Assembly (NCBI GenBank): GCA_023392615.1
Contig: JAEVYT010000030.1
Span: forward strand, 744,001-808,000
Length of the DNA stretch: 64,000 nucleotides
Direction: 5' to 3'
From: Bacillota bacterium
Lineage (GTDB): Bacteria; Bacillota; Clostridia; Lachnospirales; Lachnospiraceae
Position numbers and translations under genes: made by a program. Below the pieces are notes generated by a model. It was not told the DNA's origin, did not search any database, and was given only the letters and a program-made list of their open reading frames with translations. Shown in pieces: positions 27,374 to 36,194 of this stretch (position 1 is its first letter; each line of letters begins with the position of its first letter).

Positions 27374-27991
27374 ATGGGGTATGGTAGAATAAGTAATAAA
27401 CAGAAAGAAATACTGGAATATTTGAAATCTCAGATTATTAATAAAGGATATCCGCCGGCTGTACGTGAAATATGCGAAGCAGTAAAGTTGAAGTCGACCT
27501 CATCAGTGCACTCCCATCTTGAGACGTTGGAGAAGAACGGTTACATTAGAAGAGATCCTTCTAAACCTCGTGCCATAGAGATCATCGATGATGAATTTAA
27601 TTTAACCAGACGTGAATTAGTGAATGTACCTATTATTGGTACAATCACAGCGGGGCAGCCTATTCTTGCTGTAGAGAATGTAGACAGTTACTTTCCGATT
27701 CCATCCGAATATATGCCGAATGAAGATACTTTTATGCTTAAGGTCAAGGGAGAAAGTATGATTAATGCAGGCATATATAACGGTGATAATATTCTGGTTC
27801 AACGTCAGTCCCATGCTAAGAATGGCGATTATGTTGTAGCGTTACTTGATGAGGAAGTTACGGTTAAGACTTTTTATAAAGAGAATGGCTTCTATCGTCT
27901 TCAACCAGAGAATGATACGATGGAACCGATCATCGTATCTGATCTTAAAATTCTTGGTAAAGTTATTGGATTATTTCGTATGTATAACTAG
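27374..27991 (+). CDS. lexA: LexA SOS repressor
   Basis: About 205 residues. The N-terminal winged helix (1-65) has YPPAVREICEAVKLKSTSSVHSHLE. The autoproteolytic domain shows the cleavage site A93-G94 in TITAGQPI, catalytic S128 in KGESM and K165 in VTVKTF, all as expected. RecA filaments trigger self-cleavage, which relieves repression. An upstream in-frame ATG overlaps the GGAGG ribosome site, so I prefer the second Met. The promoter carries a LexA box (autoregulation). Confidence 0.95.
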   Translation: MGYGRISNKQKEILEYLKSQIINKGYPPAVREICEAVKLKSTSSVHSHLETLEKNGYIRRDPSKPRAIEIIDDEFNLTRRELVNVPIIGTITAGQPILAVENVDSYFPIPSEYMPNEDTFMLKVKGESMINAGIYNGDNILVQRQSHAKNGDYVVALLDEEVTVKTFYKENGFYRLQPENDTMEPIIVSDLKILGKVIGLFRMYN

Positions 27992-28034
27992 TCCGTTACA
28001 TATTCGGGAATTTCACCAAAATAATATGCACGTT

Positions 28035-28073
28035 AAGAGGGGCAGCCGCACTAGATGCGTAGCTGCCTCTCTT
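28035..28073 (+). terminator. Terminator after lexA
   Basis: AAGAGGGGCAGC pairs with AGCTGCCTCTCTT (one bulge), followed by a T run, 43 bases after the lexA stop. Confidence 0.8.
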
Positions 28074-28148
28074 TTCATTTAATTGAAGAATTCTTCAAAA
28101 ATTAAAATATTATATATAGATCATAAAAGAAAGCCCCTCCACCTCTTA

Positions 28149-28529
28149 TTATCCCAATAGTAGCATAACAATCAATATGTATACTAAATAAGAAGCAATT
28201 GTTATTCCAAGAATACATAAGATTTTTAAAATTAAAGATATTTTACTTCTTAAAACCCTGAGGTTAGTCATTGAACCAAGTACGCCAAGAAGGCCTCCGA
28301 TTGCTCCGCCCACAAATAAGAGAATCATTGGAATTCCAACCAGAAAATACTGATAAATCTTTAACTTTGGAGCTAGTAAAATTTCTTTGGTGTCTATTAA
28401 AACTTTTGGTACAAGATCTATTCCGTTTGGCTTTAAGTAGATTCTTTTTGTTTCTCCATTATAAAGTTCAAATTGAAAAGGCTTGCCTTTTTCATTAAGC
28501 CTCTTAAATATATATGTGCATGTACCGCA
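28149..28529 (-). pseudogene. C-terminal fragment of a small membrane-protein gene
   Basis: A stop-free minus-strand frame of 126 codons has no suitable start codon at its upstream end. It reads CGTCTYIFKRLNEKGKPF, then a soluble stretch (YNGETKRIYLKPNG), then two strong membrane segments (YFLVGIPMILLFVGGAIGG and ILCILGITIASYLVYILIVM). Codon periodicity and amphipathic pattern look genuine. An in-frame TGA closes it upstream, exactly where the transposase-like fragment begins in another frame. I read it as the 3' end of a disrupted gene; the family is not recognised. Confidence 0.55.
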
Positions 28530-28756
28530 TCATATATATTTTTAAGTAAGGAGCATTTACTTATTTTTTCACAGCAATTGCAGATGTAAGGGACACGGAA
28601 GCGCGTAGTACAGATTTCAAGAAGAAAGTCCGAGCAGTTATCTTTGCAAGAAGAACACAGTTTGCAATAGATTGTAGTTTTCCTTGTACAGTTTTTACCG
28701 CAAATGCTCTTACACCTGCAGTTGAACCGATTTTTACATAACGCCTTAATATTAAA
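28505..28756 (-). pseudogene. IS30-family transposase fragment
   Basis: A Cys-rich frame with the pattern NRFNCRCKSICGKNC, IYCKLCSSCKDNCSDFLLE and RVPYICNCCEKISKCSLLKN followed by IYDAVHAH. This matches the zinc-finger-like region of Firmicute IS30-type transposases, between the N-terminal HTH and the DDE core. Both the HTH and the DDE domain are missing, so only about 85 codons survive. It joins directly onto the truncated membrane-protein fragment. Recognition is by remembered pattern, not a database search. Confidence 0.62.
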
Positions 28757-28995
28757 TTTATAAACATATAAAAAAGTTGTATACATTAAATATATTTCAA
28801 AATAAGTTCATAAATATCCTTATTGCGAAGATATGAAATTAGTAAACATGCTAAAAACCAAAAAAATTTAGTTAATATGTATTATATTTTGGTTCGATTT
28901 ATATTGTAATTGTAAAAAATATACACTAAAATATAATTGAGCAGTATCATTTGGAGTAATATTTAATATAATAATACTACAAAGGGGTGAATGAT

Positions 28996-29220
28996 ATGAT
29001 AAATATAACCAATATTAAAACGGAAATAGATATTCAATCAAAACATCCGCATGTAAAAACACAAGTGAAGGGAAGTATTAAGACATACGTTAAGGTAAAT
29101 ATTGAAAACGAACTATATTATCTCAAAAACGGAAAATACCCGGATAGTTCAATAGAATTTAGAATACCCGAAGAGATTAGTGAAAGGGCAATTGAAATTG
29201 AAGAAAAATTAATAAAATGA
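28996..29220 (+). CDS. Small protein of unknown function
   Basis: A 74-residue protein preceded by AAAGGGGTG, a good ribosome site for the ATG chosen (an in-frame GTG is part of that site). It is soluble and rich in Lys, Ile and Glu, with no Cys or membrane segment; the sequence ends IPEEISERAIEIEEKLIK, a likely helix. No family is recognised. It stands between the transposon graveyard and a long hairpin, and is probably monocistronic. Confidence 0.6.
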   Translation: MINITNIKTEIDIQSKHPHVKTQVKGSIKTYVKVNIENELYYLKNGKYPDSSIEFRIPEEISERAIEIEEKLIK

Positions 29221-29327
29221 GCGATGACATAAATTAAAGGAATACTGCTCTCCTTTTATCCCTTACCTGCTTATTACTAAATACAGTACAAAATATTTAT
29301 GACCCAATATTTTGCCTTTCATATATA

Positions 29328-29388
29328 ATGGCTCTGTGAAATGTATGAGAATAACAATGGAGTTATCCGCATCGTTTCATAGAGCCAT
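29328..29388. terminator. Long hairpin between the small-protein gene and rsfS
   Basis: ATGGCTCTGTGAAA pairs with TTTCATAGAGCCAT (one G-T mismatch), with an inner ATAAC/GTTAT stem. It lies between two convergent genes and probably acts in both directions. Confidence 0.7.
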
Positions 29389-29417
29389 ATTCTATGTCTA
29401 AATATGATGAATATCTG

Positions 29418-29777
29418 TTACTCGTTATCAAGTTCTTCTTTTGAAACTGATTTACCATCTCTCCAGATACGCTCCAGATTGTAGAATAGACGGTCTTCTT
29501 TTGAGAATACATGAACTACGATATCGCCGTAATCCATAAGAATCCAGCTGGCAGAACGAACCCCTTCAATTCTCTTTGGTTCAAAACCACCTCTACTTAA
29601 CTTCTCCTCCACTGAACCAACTAATGCATCTACCTGAGAGGAGTTCGTACCATTAGCGATAATGAAGTAATCTGCAATTATGGAGATATCCTTGATTTCA
29701 ATAATCTGAATATCTTCTCCTTTTTTTTCATCCAATCCTTCATATGCTAATTTAACCATTTTCTTTGAAATATCCAT
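29418..29777 (-). CDS. rsfS: Ribosomal silencing factor RsfS
   Basis: A 119-residue protein of the RsfS/Iojap family, which binds ribosomal protein L14 and prevents subunit joining when nutrients are low. Conserved features are the central IADYFIIANGTNSSQVDAL and the C-terminal GDIVVHVFSKEDRLFYNLERIW. Length is typical. It comes last in the yhbY-nadD-yqeK-rsfS order, as in other Firmicutes. Confidence 0.93.
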   Translation of the reverse strand: MDISKKMVKLAYEGLDEKKGEDIQIIEIKDISIIADYFIIANGTNSSQVDALVGSVEEKLSRGGFEPKRIEGVRSASWILMDYGDIVVHVFSKEDRLFYNLERIWRDGKSVSKEELDNE

Positions 29778-29911
29778 TAATAATATACCTGTACCTTTCT
29801 TAATTTCTATCGGTCAATTCAATTATATTAGTGTATTTTGCTTGATTATAAGATACTATCATTAATATACACTTATTCTTGTACTATACTTTTTGTTAAT
29901 CACAACGTTAC

Positions 29912-30487
29912 TTATAATATATTTAATAACTTTTTATAATATTGATAGGTTTCTGTTGTTGTTTGGTCAATTATACTGCCGGAGTTCTCTAGATATTGTA
30001 CCATATTCTCAAGTACCAGATAAACTCCTTGATCTAAATTCTGATACACAGTTTTTCTTATCTCTTCGATACGAGGCAGTGGTCTGCGATATGGTTCAAT
30101 GTAATCTGATACAAATATGATTTTTTCTAGTATGGACATGCCGGGCCTTCCGGTTGTGTGATAGGTAATCGCGTTGAGTATCTCTTTCTCTTCTATGCCA
30201 TACTTTATTCTGGCATACAGAGCGCCAACTTTCGCATGAAGTAAGAAGGGACATTCTACTTCTACGTCAGTGATTGGAAGATGATTTAAGCGACATTCTT
30301 GTAATAACGCCTCATCTGATAAACACTTTGCACAATCGTGTAAAATTCCAGCCAACACTGCTTGTCGCTCGTTACAGCCGTATATTATGGCCAAATCATG
30401 AGCTACTTCCTCAACGCCTGTGCTATGAACGTATCTCGATTCCTTAAGTGATTCCTTCAGCTTTTTATGGATTTGCTCCAACTCCAT
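29912..30487 (-). CDS. yqeK: HD-domain hydrolase YqeK (Ap4A hydrolase type)
   Basis: A 191-residue HD-superfamily phosphohydrolase. The metal-binding residues lie in VHSTGVEEVAHDLA, the HD dyad in GILHDCAKCL (about 47-56) and LLHAKVGA (about 82-89). YqeK enzymes cleave diadenosine tetraphosphate symmetrically to two ADP. TAGGAGGTAGCTGAT precedes the start. The gene follows nadD by 12 bases, so the two are cotranscribed. Confidence 0.92.
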   Translation of the reverse strand: MELEQIHKKLKESLKESRYVHSTGVEEVAHDLAIIYGCNERQAVLAGILHDCAKCLSDEALLQECRLNHLPITDVEVECPFLLHAKVGALYARIKYGIEEKEILNAITYHTTGRPGMSILEKIIFVSDYIEPYRRPLPRIEEIRKTVYQNLDQGVYLVLENMVQYLENSGSIIDQTTTETYQYYKKLLNIL

Positions 30488-30499
30488 ATCAGCTACCTC

Positions 30500-31108
30500 C
30501 TATATGGTAACGTATAGTTTATGATCTGTAATGTACCGAATCACAGCTTGTGGTAAATAATATCGAACTGTTTGAGAATTCTCAATACGATCCCTGATTT
30601 TAGCTGAAGCTATATCTAACATCGGCATCTGCATGAACTGAATCTTGGCTAGATAAGTCTGTTTCAGATAGTTCATATGAACCTTAATGGTATCATAATC
30701 TGCATTATCTCTAGCGGCAACCAGTACCGTACAATATTCAAACACAACTTCCGGCTCCTTCCAGTGCTGCATCATGAATAGAGAGTCCGTCCCAACTATA
30801 AAAAAATATTCTGTATCGGGATTCTGCTGTTTCATTATTCGCAGAGTATCAGCTGTATATGTGAGCCCTTCACGATGTAATTCCATCGTAGATAATTCAA
30901 AATGTGGATTATCTTTAATAGCAAGGTTCACCATATCCACACGCTGTTGTTCTGTCACTTGATTAGGCATCGCTTTATGCGGTGGGTTTTTTGAGGGCAT
31001 AAATAGTACTTTATCTAAACCAGCCTGTTCATATGCATTTTCAGCGAGAAACAAATGACCTATATGAATTGGATTAAAGGTTCCGCCCATAATACCAATC
31101 TTCTTCAT
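30500..31108 (-). CDS. nadD: Nicotinate-nucleotide adenylyltransferase
   Basis: About 202 residues, starting at the ATG that follows GGAG; two in-frame ATGs slightly upstream lack a ribosome site. The nucleotidyltransferase motif GGTFNPIHIGHL (7-18) and the C-terminal ASAKIRDRI (ISSTxIR-type) are present. It transfers AMP to nicotinate mononucleotide in NAD synthesis in the cytoplasm. It is followed at once by yqeK. Confidence 0.95.
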   Translation of the reverse strand: MKKIGIMGGTFNPIHIGHLFLAENAYEQAGLDKVLFMPSKNPPHKAMPNQVTEQQRVDMVNLAIKDNPHFELSTMELHREGLTYTADTLRIMKQQNPDTEYFFIVGTDSLFMMQHWKEPEVVFEYCTVLVAARDNADYDTIKVHMNYLKQTYLAKIQFMQMPMLDIASAKIRDRIENSQTVRYYLPQAVIRYITDHKLYVTI

Positions 31109-31260
31109 AATTAGCTCCATTCTGTACAAACTTCATCACATAGTACACTAATGTTATCTTGATGCAATCATTCTCTCTACTTCACATATTCATCTATTAT
31201 GCAATATTTAATGTATAATAGATTGTGAAATTAAGTAGATCATAAAAAGTTTTACAAAGA

Positions 31261-31572
31261 TTATAACTTTTTAGATTTCTTCTCTTCCGGTAAGGTGATT
31301 TTCTTCTTGTCCTTTGATTCTTTATAAAGAACAATTTTTTTACCAATAACCTGTACGATTTCAGAATGTGTACGCTCGGCAAGTATCTGCGCTAATTGTT
31401 TCGGATCATCGATACAATTTTTTAATACAGAAATTTTGATTAATTCTCTTGCTTCTAATGCTTCTGACACTCCCTCTGTAAGCTCCGGTGTTAAAGATGA
31501 TTTTCCAATCTGATAGATTGGTTCTATTGTCATTGCAAGTCCCTTTAAATAAGCTCTTTGCTTTGTTGTCAT
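31261..31572 (-). CDS. yhbY: YhbY-family RNA-binding protein (ribosome assembly)
   Basis: A 103-residue protein with a CRS1-YhbY domain. MTTKQRAYLKGLA, the GKSSLTPELTEGVSEALEARELIKI helix pair and VQVIGKKIVLYK are the family pattern. It binds pre-50S particles. The C-terminus has an extra Lys-rich tail (KDKKKITLPEEKKSKKL). It follows obgE by 29 bases, which fits joint control of ribosome assembly factors. Confidence 0.93.
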   Translation of the reverse strand: MTTKQRAYLKGLAMTIEPIYQIGKSSLTPELTEGVSEALEARELIKISVLKNCIDDPKQLAQILAERTHSEIVQVIGKKIVLYKESKDKKKITLPEEKKSKKL

Positions 31573-31601
31573 ATGTGGACCCCTTTCTTATATCTTATTA
31601 T

Positions 31602-32885
31602 TTATTTATAATAATCGAAGCTCAACCCGTACATTCTTACGGTATCGCCTTCCTGAATACCAAGCTCCTCGAGCTGCTCTAGAATACCGTTCTCTTTTAA
31701 GAACTTCTGGAAAAATTCAAAGCCTTTCTCCGAATCAAGATTCGTATATCCTAGCATACGCTCGATACGTGGACCTTCTACGGCGTAGAGCTTCTCATCT
31801 TCTTTCCATACCTCGAATGGTTCGTTCGAGTTTGCCAGATCATGGTATACAAATTCCTTCTCAAATACAATCGGAGCACGATCAAGCTTATTCAACATTC
31901 CTTTGACGTGGTATAATAATTCTTTTACACCCCTACCACTTACCGCTGATATAGGCATTACAGGGATACCCTGTGGTTCAAAAGTTGTTCTTAATTGGTT
32001 GAGAATAATCTCCTCGTCTTCCGGAAGCATAGCATCGGTTTTGTTCGCAGCGATGACCTGAGGTCTGTTTTCCAAATCAGCATTATATGCAGTAAGCTCC
32101 GCATTGATTAATTTAATATCCTCAATTGGATCTCTGCCTTCAGTTGCCGCTGCATCTACAAGATGAATAATTACTTTTGTTCTCTCGATATGTCTTAGGA
32201 ATTCATGTCCTAGACCAAGTCCCTCCGAAGCGCCTTCGATGAGACCTGGTATATCAGCAATTACAAAACCGCCTCCCTCCATGTCAACAACTCCAAGATT
32301 TGGAGTAAGTGTTGTGAAATGATAGTTACCAATCTTTGGTTTCGCGTTGGTAACACGTGATAAAAAGGTTGACTTACCAACATTCGGGAAACCTACTAAA
32401 CCTACATCTGCAATCACCTTAAGCTCTAAAAGAACGTCCATCTCCTGTGCTTTCTGACCAGGTTGTGCGTACTTAGGAACCTGCATAGTTGGAGTTGCGT
32501 AATGCTGGTTTCCTTTACCGCCTCTACCACCGCGAAGGACTAATTCTTTGCTTTGTCCGTTGGACATATCTGCTACAACCTTGCCGGTTGTTTTTTCTCT
32601 GATTACTGTGCCAGCTGGAACTTTGATGATGATATCCTCACCATCTTTACCGTGACATTTCTTTTTGCCACCGCTTTCGCCGTCCTGTGCGCTGTACTTT
32701 CGAATATATCGAAAATCAGACAATGTATTTAACCCTTCATCTACAACAAAGATTACATCGCCACCTCTGCCGCCGTCGCCGCCGTCAGGACCGCCGGCTG
32801 GTACAAAGATTTCTTTACGAAAGCTCACATGACCGTCGCCACCTTTGCCGGATTTGATATGAATTTCCGCTCTATCTGCAAACAT
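31602..32885 (-). CDS. obgE: Obg-family GTPase
   Basis: A 427-residue GTPase starting at the ATG after ATGGAGG (an earlier in-frame ATG overlaps that site). A Gly-rich Obg fold (1-158, with KSGKGGDGHVSFRKE and GGPDGGDGGRGG) is followed by the G domain (GFPNVGKSTF, DIPGLIEGA, NKTD) and a C-terminal OCT domain (about 350-427). It acts in 50S maturation and stress control. The gene precedes yhbY. Confidence 0.96.
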   Translation of the reverse strand: MFADRAEIHIKSGKGGDGHVSFRKEIFVPAGGPDGGDGGRGGDVIFVVDEGLNTLSDFRYIRKYSAQDGESGGKKKCHGKDGEDIIIKVPAGTVIREKTTGKVVADMSNGQSKELVLRGGRGGKGNQHYATPTMQVPKYAQPGQKAQEMDVLLELKVIADVGLVGFPNVGKSTFLSRVTNAKPKIGNYHFTTLTPNLGVVDMEGGGFVIADIPGLIEGASEGLGLGHEFLRHIERTKVIIHLVDAAATEGRDPIEDIKLINAELTAYNADLENRPQVIAANKTDAMLPEDEEIILNQLRTTFEPQGIPVMPISAVSGRGVKELLYHVKGMLNKLDRAPIVFEKEFVYHDLANSNEPFEVWKEDEKLYAVEGPRIERMLGYTNLDSEKGFEFFQKFLKENGILEQLEELGIQEGDTVRMYGLSFDYYK

Positions 32886-33092
32886 ATTTGCCTCCATTCT
32901 TACTAACTACATGGTTTCATGTCATTATAAATGGTGAATGAATTCTGTGTTTCATTTATCATTTATAATGACATTATTTATCTGTGTAATATAAACGTGC
33001 AACGTCCATATTAATATTAAACATTATTATTTCCAACTTTACTTTGCTTATTATAAACAAAATATAGGGTAATTACAACCGAGCAAAAAAGA

Positions 33093-33124
33093 ACCCCAAA
33101 TTCTTACACTTTAGAATTTGGGGT
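33093..33124 (-). terminator. Terminator after rpmA
   Basis: ACCCCAAATTCT pairs perfectly with AGAATTTGGGGT around 8 bases, followed by TTCTTTTTT on the minus strand. It separates the rplU operon from obgE. Confidence 0.92.
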
Positions 33125-33144
33125 CAATACCTAATGGTTTATGA

Positions 33145-33432
33145 CTATTTTGCTTCTACAGGGTAAACACTTGCTTGCTTTTTGTCTCTACCCTTACGCT
33201 CAAATTTAAGAACGCCATCTACTAAAGCAAATAATGTATCATCGCCACCGCGTCCTACGTTAGTTCCTGGATGGATCTTTGTACCGCGCTGTCTGTAAAG
33301 AATATTTCCTGCAAGAACAAATTGACCATCTGCTCTTTTAGCGCCCAATCTCTTGGATTCGGAATCTCTACCGTTCTTGGTAGAACCAACACCCTTTTTG
33401 TGAGCGAAAAATTGAAGGTTCATTCTTAACAT
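33145..33432 (-). CDS. rpmA: 50S ribosomal protein L27 with a cleavable N-terminal extension
   Basis: A 95-residue protein. The mature region starts at HKKGVGSTKNGRDSESKRLG; before it stands the extension MLRMNLQFFA. In Firmicutes such an extension is removed by the Prp protease after FFA, and failure to remove it damages the ribosome. The prp gene lies immediately upstream, which fits. AGGAGG stands 8 bases before the first ATG. Confidence 0.96.
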   Translation of the reverse strand: MLRMNLQFFAHKKGVGSTKNGRDSESKRLGAKRADGQFVLAGNILYRQRGTKIHPGTNVGRGGDDTLFALVDGVLKFERKGRDKKQASVYPVEAK

Positions 33433-33507
33433 GTTCTACACCTCCTAAATTCAATGATATCTCAGATAAATTATTCTATGAATAGATTCATCTATAACAA
33501 TCTAAAG

Positions 33508-33840
33508 TTACTGTGAACTCAACTGAGTCAATTTGATGTACTTATCACCATATTCCTCTTCAACGTTCATAAGACCGAGTGCTAAGGAACTTAATAATAA
33601 ATTAGCATTGCTTGAAAGCTCAGAAGTCACATGAAATTCTATAATTCCTTTTTTCTCGTCCTCATCATAAGTGAATTTGTCCGAGGTAAAATTCTCAATA
33701 GAATTAATGGTATTGATTACTAAGACTGAAACTGCCGCACATACAATGTCTTTTCCGAATTCGGCAAAGCCTGCATGTCCAGATAGCTTAAAACCAGTAA
33801 TCAAATTCTCCGAATTTTTAAAAATAGCTACTTCAACCAT
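33508..33840 (-). CDS. prp: Ribosomal-processing cysteine protease Prp
   Basis: A 110-residue protease that trims the N-terminus of L27. The catalytic pair is H22 in LSGHAGFAEFGKDIVCAAVS and C34 in the same block. It lies between rplU and rpmA, as in other Firmicutes, and was formerly called YsxB. It starts 8 bases after the rplU stop, so translation is probably coupled. Confidence 0.95.
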   Translation of the reverse strand: MVEVAIFKNSENLITGFKLSGHAGFAEFGKDIVCAAVSVLVINTINSIENFTSDKFTYDEDEKKGIIEFHVTSELSSNANLLLSSLALGLMNVEEEYGDKYIKLTQLSSQ

Positions 33841-33848
33841 AATTTTAC

Positions 33849-34157
33849 CTATGCGTTGATCTTTTCAATCTTAACCTTGGTAAATGGCTGTCTGTGACCA
33901 TTCTTCTTGTGATATCCTGATTTTCTCTTGTATCTGAAAACAATAACTTTTTTGTTTTTGCCTTCTTCAACAACAGTTGCAGAAACATTAGCATTAGCTA
34001 CTGTAGGGCTACCTACTACTAATTCGCCGTTGTTTACAGCGAGTACTTGATCGAAAGTTACAGTTTGACCTGCTTCTACACCAAGCTTCTCTACTTTAAT
34101 GATATCGCCTTCCGCTACTTTGTACTGTTTTCCACCAGTTGCAATAATTGCGTACAT
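33849..34157 (-). CDS. rplU: 50S ribosomal protein L21
   Basis: A 102-residue protein beginning MYAIIATGGKQYKVAEGD and ending KRKSGYHKKNGHRQPFTKVKIEKINA, both diagnostic of L21. An upstream in-frame ATG sits before the strong AGGAGGTGCC ribosome site, so I chose the later one. First gene of the rplU-prp-rpmA operon, with a structured leader. Confidence 0.97.
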   Translation of the reverse strand: MYAIIATGGKQYKVAEGDIIKVEKLGVEAGQTVTFDQVLAVNNGELVVGSPTVANANVSATVVEEGKNKKVIVFRYKRKSGYHKKNGHRQPFTKVKIEKINA

Positions 34158-34266
34158 ATTGGCACCTCCTATTATCATTACTCGCCAACTATGGTGTTTG
34201 AACTTTTCATCACTTGATTACCAAACAATTCCAATTTCGAAACTTATACCTCGTTGTGCGGCACAC
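34158..34266 (-). ncRNA. Probable L21 leader (autoregulatory 5' UTR)
   Basis: The 109 bases between the predicted start site and the rplU start codon contain GTGTGCCGCACAACGAGGT and CATAGTTGGCGAGTAATG near the ribosome site. TTGGC can pair with GCCAA at the ribosome site and hide it. This resembles the L21-leader motif of Firmicutes, which binds L21 and represses its own operon. I identify it by memory of the consensus, so a covariance-model search is needed. Confidence 0.55.
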
Positions 34267-34272
34267 TAAGAT

Positions 34273-34301
34273 ATAATAATATAAATGTCCCTGTTTGTCA
34301 A
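34273..34301 (-). promoter_or_regulatory. Sigma-A promoter of rplU
   Basis: On the minus strand TTGACA (34296-34301) and TATTAT (34273-34278) are separated by 17 bases; the predicted start site lies near 34266. Confidence 0.85.
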
Positions 34302-34325
34302 TGAAAAAATATGATAAATAGAATA

Positions 34326-34796
34326 CTACTCCGCTATATTACACAGAGTTGCATCAATATATTCAACTAATGATTCTCGTGGAAGGGTTAATTGACATCC
34401 ACGAATGCCTGCACTGATTGTTATTTCATCATAAAGAATGGCAGTTTCATCCATATAGGTAGGGAATTTTTTCTTCATCCCAATTGGAGAACATCCGCCT
34501 CGTATGTAACCTGTTGTTGCGAGTAAATCTTTAACATGAAGCATCTCTATTTTTTTGTCACCGATGACAGTGGCGGCTCTTTTTAAATTCAATTCAAGAT
34601 TAACCGGGATGCAAAAGACAACGATACCTTTTTTCTCCCCCTTAGCGACCAGTGTCTTGAATACCTGCTCTACCGGTATACCGATTTGAACGGCAACATG
34701 CTCGCCAGTGAGATTATTCTCATCCACTTCATATTCGATTGAGTGATAGGGGATTTTGGCCTGATCTAATAGCCGCATCACATTCGTTTTTACCAT
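34326..34796 (-). CDS. ybaK: YbaK/EbsC-family aminoacyl-tRNA deacylase
   Basis: About 156 residues, from the ATG chosen over a GTG 15 bases earlier that lies too close to its ribosome site. YbaK hallmarks are VEQVFKTLVAKG (about 50-61), the invariant Lys there, and GYIRGGCSPIGMKKKFPTY (about 98-116). It hydrolyses mischarged Cys-tRNA(Pro). EbsC proteins of this group share the fold. Confidence 0.9.
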   Translation of the reverse strand: MVKTNVMRLLDQAKIPYHSIEYEVDENNLTGEHVAVQIGIPVEQVFKTLVAKGEKKGIVVFCIPVNLELNLKRAATVIGDKKIEMLHVKDLLATTGYIRGGCSPIGMKKKFPTYMDETAILYDEITISAGIRGCQLTLPRESLVEYIDATLCNIAE

Positions 34797-34936
34797 ACGA
34801 TTAATACACACCTACCTTTCATGTTAGCTTATGTTGAGCGTTTTTAAGTTGCATCATTATTGAATCAAATTATGTCTTTTAATGCATCACACTAACTTAA
34901 CATGCAATCCATTATAATGTAAATTGCTAATAGACA

Positions 34937-36166
34937 TTATTTATTCTTCCTTCTAACCTCTTCTACCTGTTCATGTAAAGGTTTTCTTACCTTTTTACGA
35001 GTGACTTCAACAAGACCCAAAGCAGTCATATCAACTAAAGTCGTTTTAATAGGATCTTGCTTTAAATAATTCTCAAGCTCATTCATTAATAATTCGTTAT
35101 CTTTTTGTAAATCCATATCAATAAAATCTATAATGATGATACCTGATAAATTACGTAGTCTTATTTGTCTTGCTATCTCTTTTGCTGCTTCTCGGTTTAC
35201 TTTCAAGAAAGTCTCCTGTACTTTCTTTTTACCCGCTACCGCCTTACCGGTATTGACGTCAATTACAGTCAATGCTTCTGTTGGTTGAATTACAAGAGTT
35301 CCACCCGACTTTAGCCATACCATCGGTCGAATCGCCTCGGTTAATTTATCTTGAATACCATACAGATTTGATAGACTTAAGGTTGGATCTTTATATAGTC
35401 TAAGTTTGCCTAAGTCCTCGGGCTGATATTGTTCCAAATAATCCTTTATATTATCGTGCAGTTTCTCATTATCCGTAACAAATTCTTCTACATTATCTGC
35501 ATAGCCGTCCCGGATATCACAGATGTAATTGGGGGGCGTTGTATATAATAAGGAAAAACAAGATTTATGAATTCCATAATTACGGATTTTTTCATAAGCT
35601 TCAATCAATTTTTTAATTTCATCCGTAATCTTCTCTTCCGAATTATAAGCCGCATTTGTGCGTATAATGAAGCCATACTCCCCGTTTTGAAACTTTTTGG
35701 TGATAGACTTCAACCTTTGACGTTCCTTCTCGTCGTTTATCTTCGATGACACACCATTCGTAGTTTTACCATAGGTTAAAGCAACATATCTGCCGGTAAA
35801 GTTAATATTGGAGCTTACAACTGGAGCCTTTGTTTTAACATCTTCTTTCGTCACCTGAACGACAAGTTCGTCCCCAATTCTTAGTTTTACTTCTGTTGGC
35901 TTAAGATTACGTTTTTCAGGATTACTTTCGGACATAATTGGATATCGATTTTCTCCTAAGGAGTAATAACACATTTTACCATCCGAGATTTCAACAAACG
36001 CTGCATTTATATTCTTGATTATATTTTTTACTTTACCCAAATAAATATTGCCAAGGATTGAGGAGTTTTCGCAAGAATTCAAAGAAACTTGAACTATATC
36101 TCTGCCTTCAAAAAACGCAGACATGATTTGATTTTCATTTTTCGTAATAATCAATTTGTTATTCAT
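34937..36166 (-). CDS. rng: Ribonuclease E/G family protein
   Basis: A 409-residue single-strand-specific endoribonuclease. An S1 domain (about 35-120) precedes the catalytic region, with TVIDVNTGKAVAGKKK (about 307) and GIIIIDFIDM (about 341), which carry the magnesium-binding Asp residues. The protein stops soon after, lacking the CPxC zinc-link and small domain of E. coli RNase G/E (489 residues or more). It lies downstream of the radical-SAM pair in the same direction. Function in rRNA processing or mRNA turnover is inferred. Confidence 0.88.
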   Translation of the reverse strand: MNNKLIITKNENQIMSAFFEGRDIVQVSLNSCENSSILGNIYLGKVKNIIKNINAAFVEISDGKMCYYSLGENRYPIMSESNPEKRNLKPTEVKLRIGDELVVQVTKEDVKTKAPVVSSNINFTGRYVALTYGKTTNGVSSKINDEKERQRLKSITKKFQNGEYGFIIRTNAAYNSEEKITDEIKKLIEAYEKIRNYGIHKSCFSLLYTTPPNYICDIRDGYADNVEEFVTDNEKLHDNIKDYLEQYQPEDLGKLRLYKDPTLSLSNLYGIQDKLTEAIRPMVWLKSGGTLVIQPTEALTVIDVNTGKAVAGKKKVQETFLKVNREAAKEIARQIRLRNLSGIIIIDFIDMDLQKDNELLMNELENYLKQDPIKTTLVDMTALGLVEVTRKKVRKPLHEQVEEVRRKNK

Positions 36167-36194
36167 GTTTCACTCCTTTGGGGCGTTATAATAA

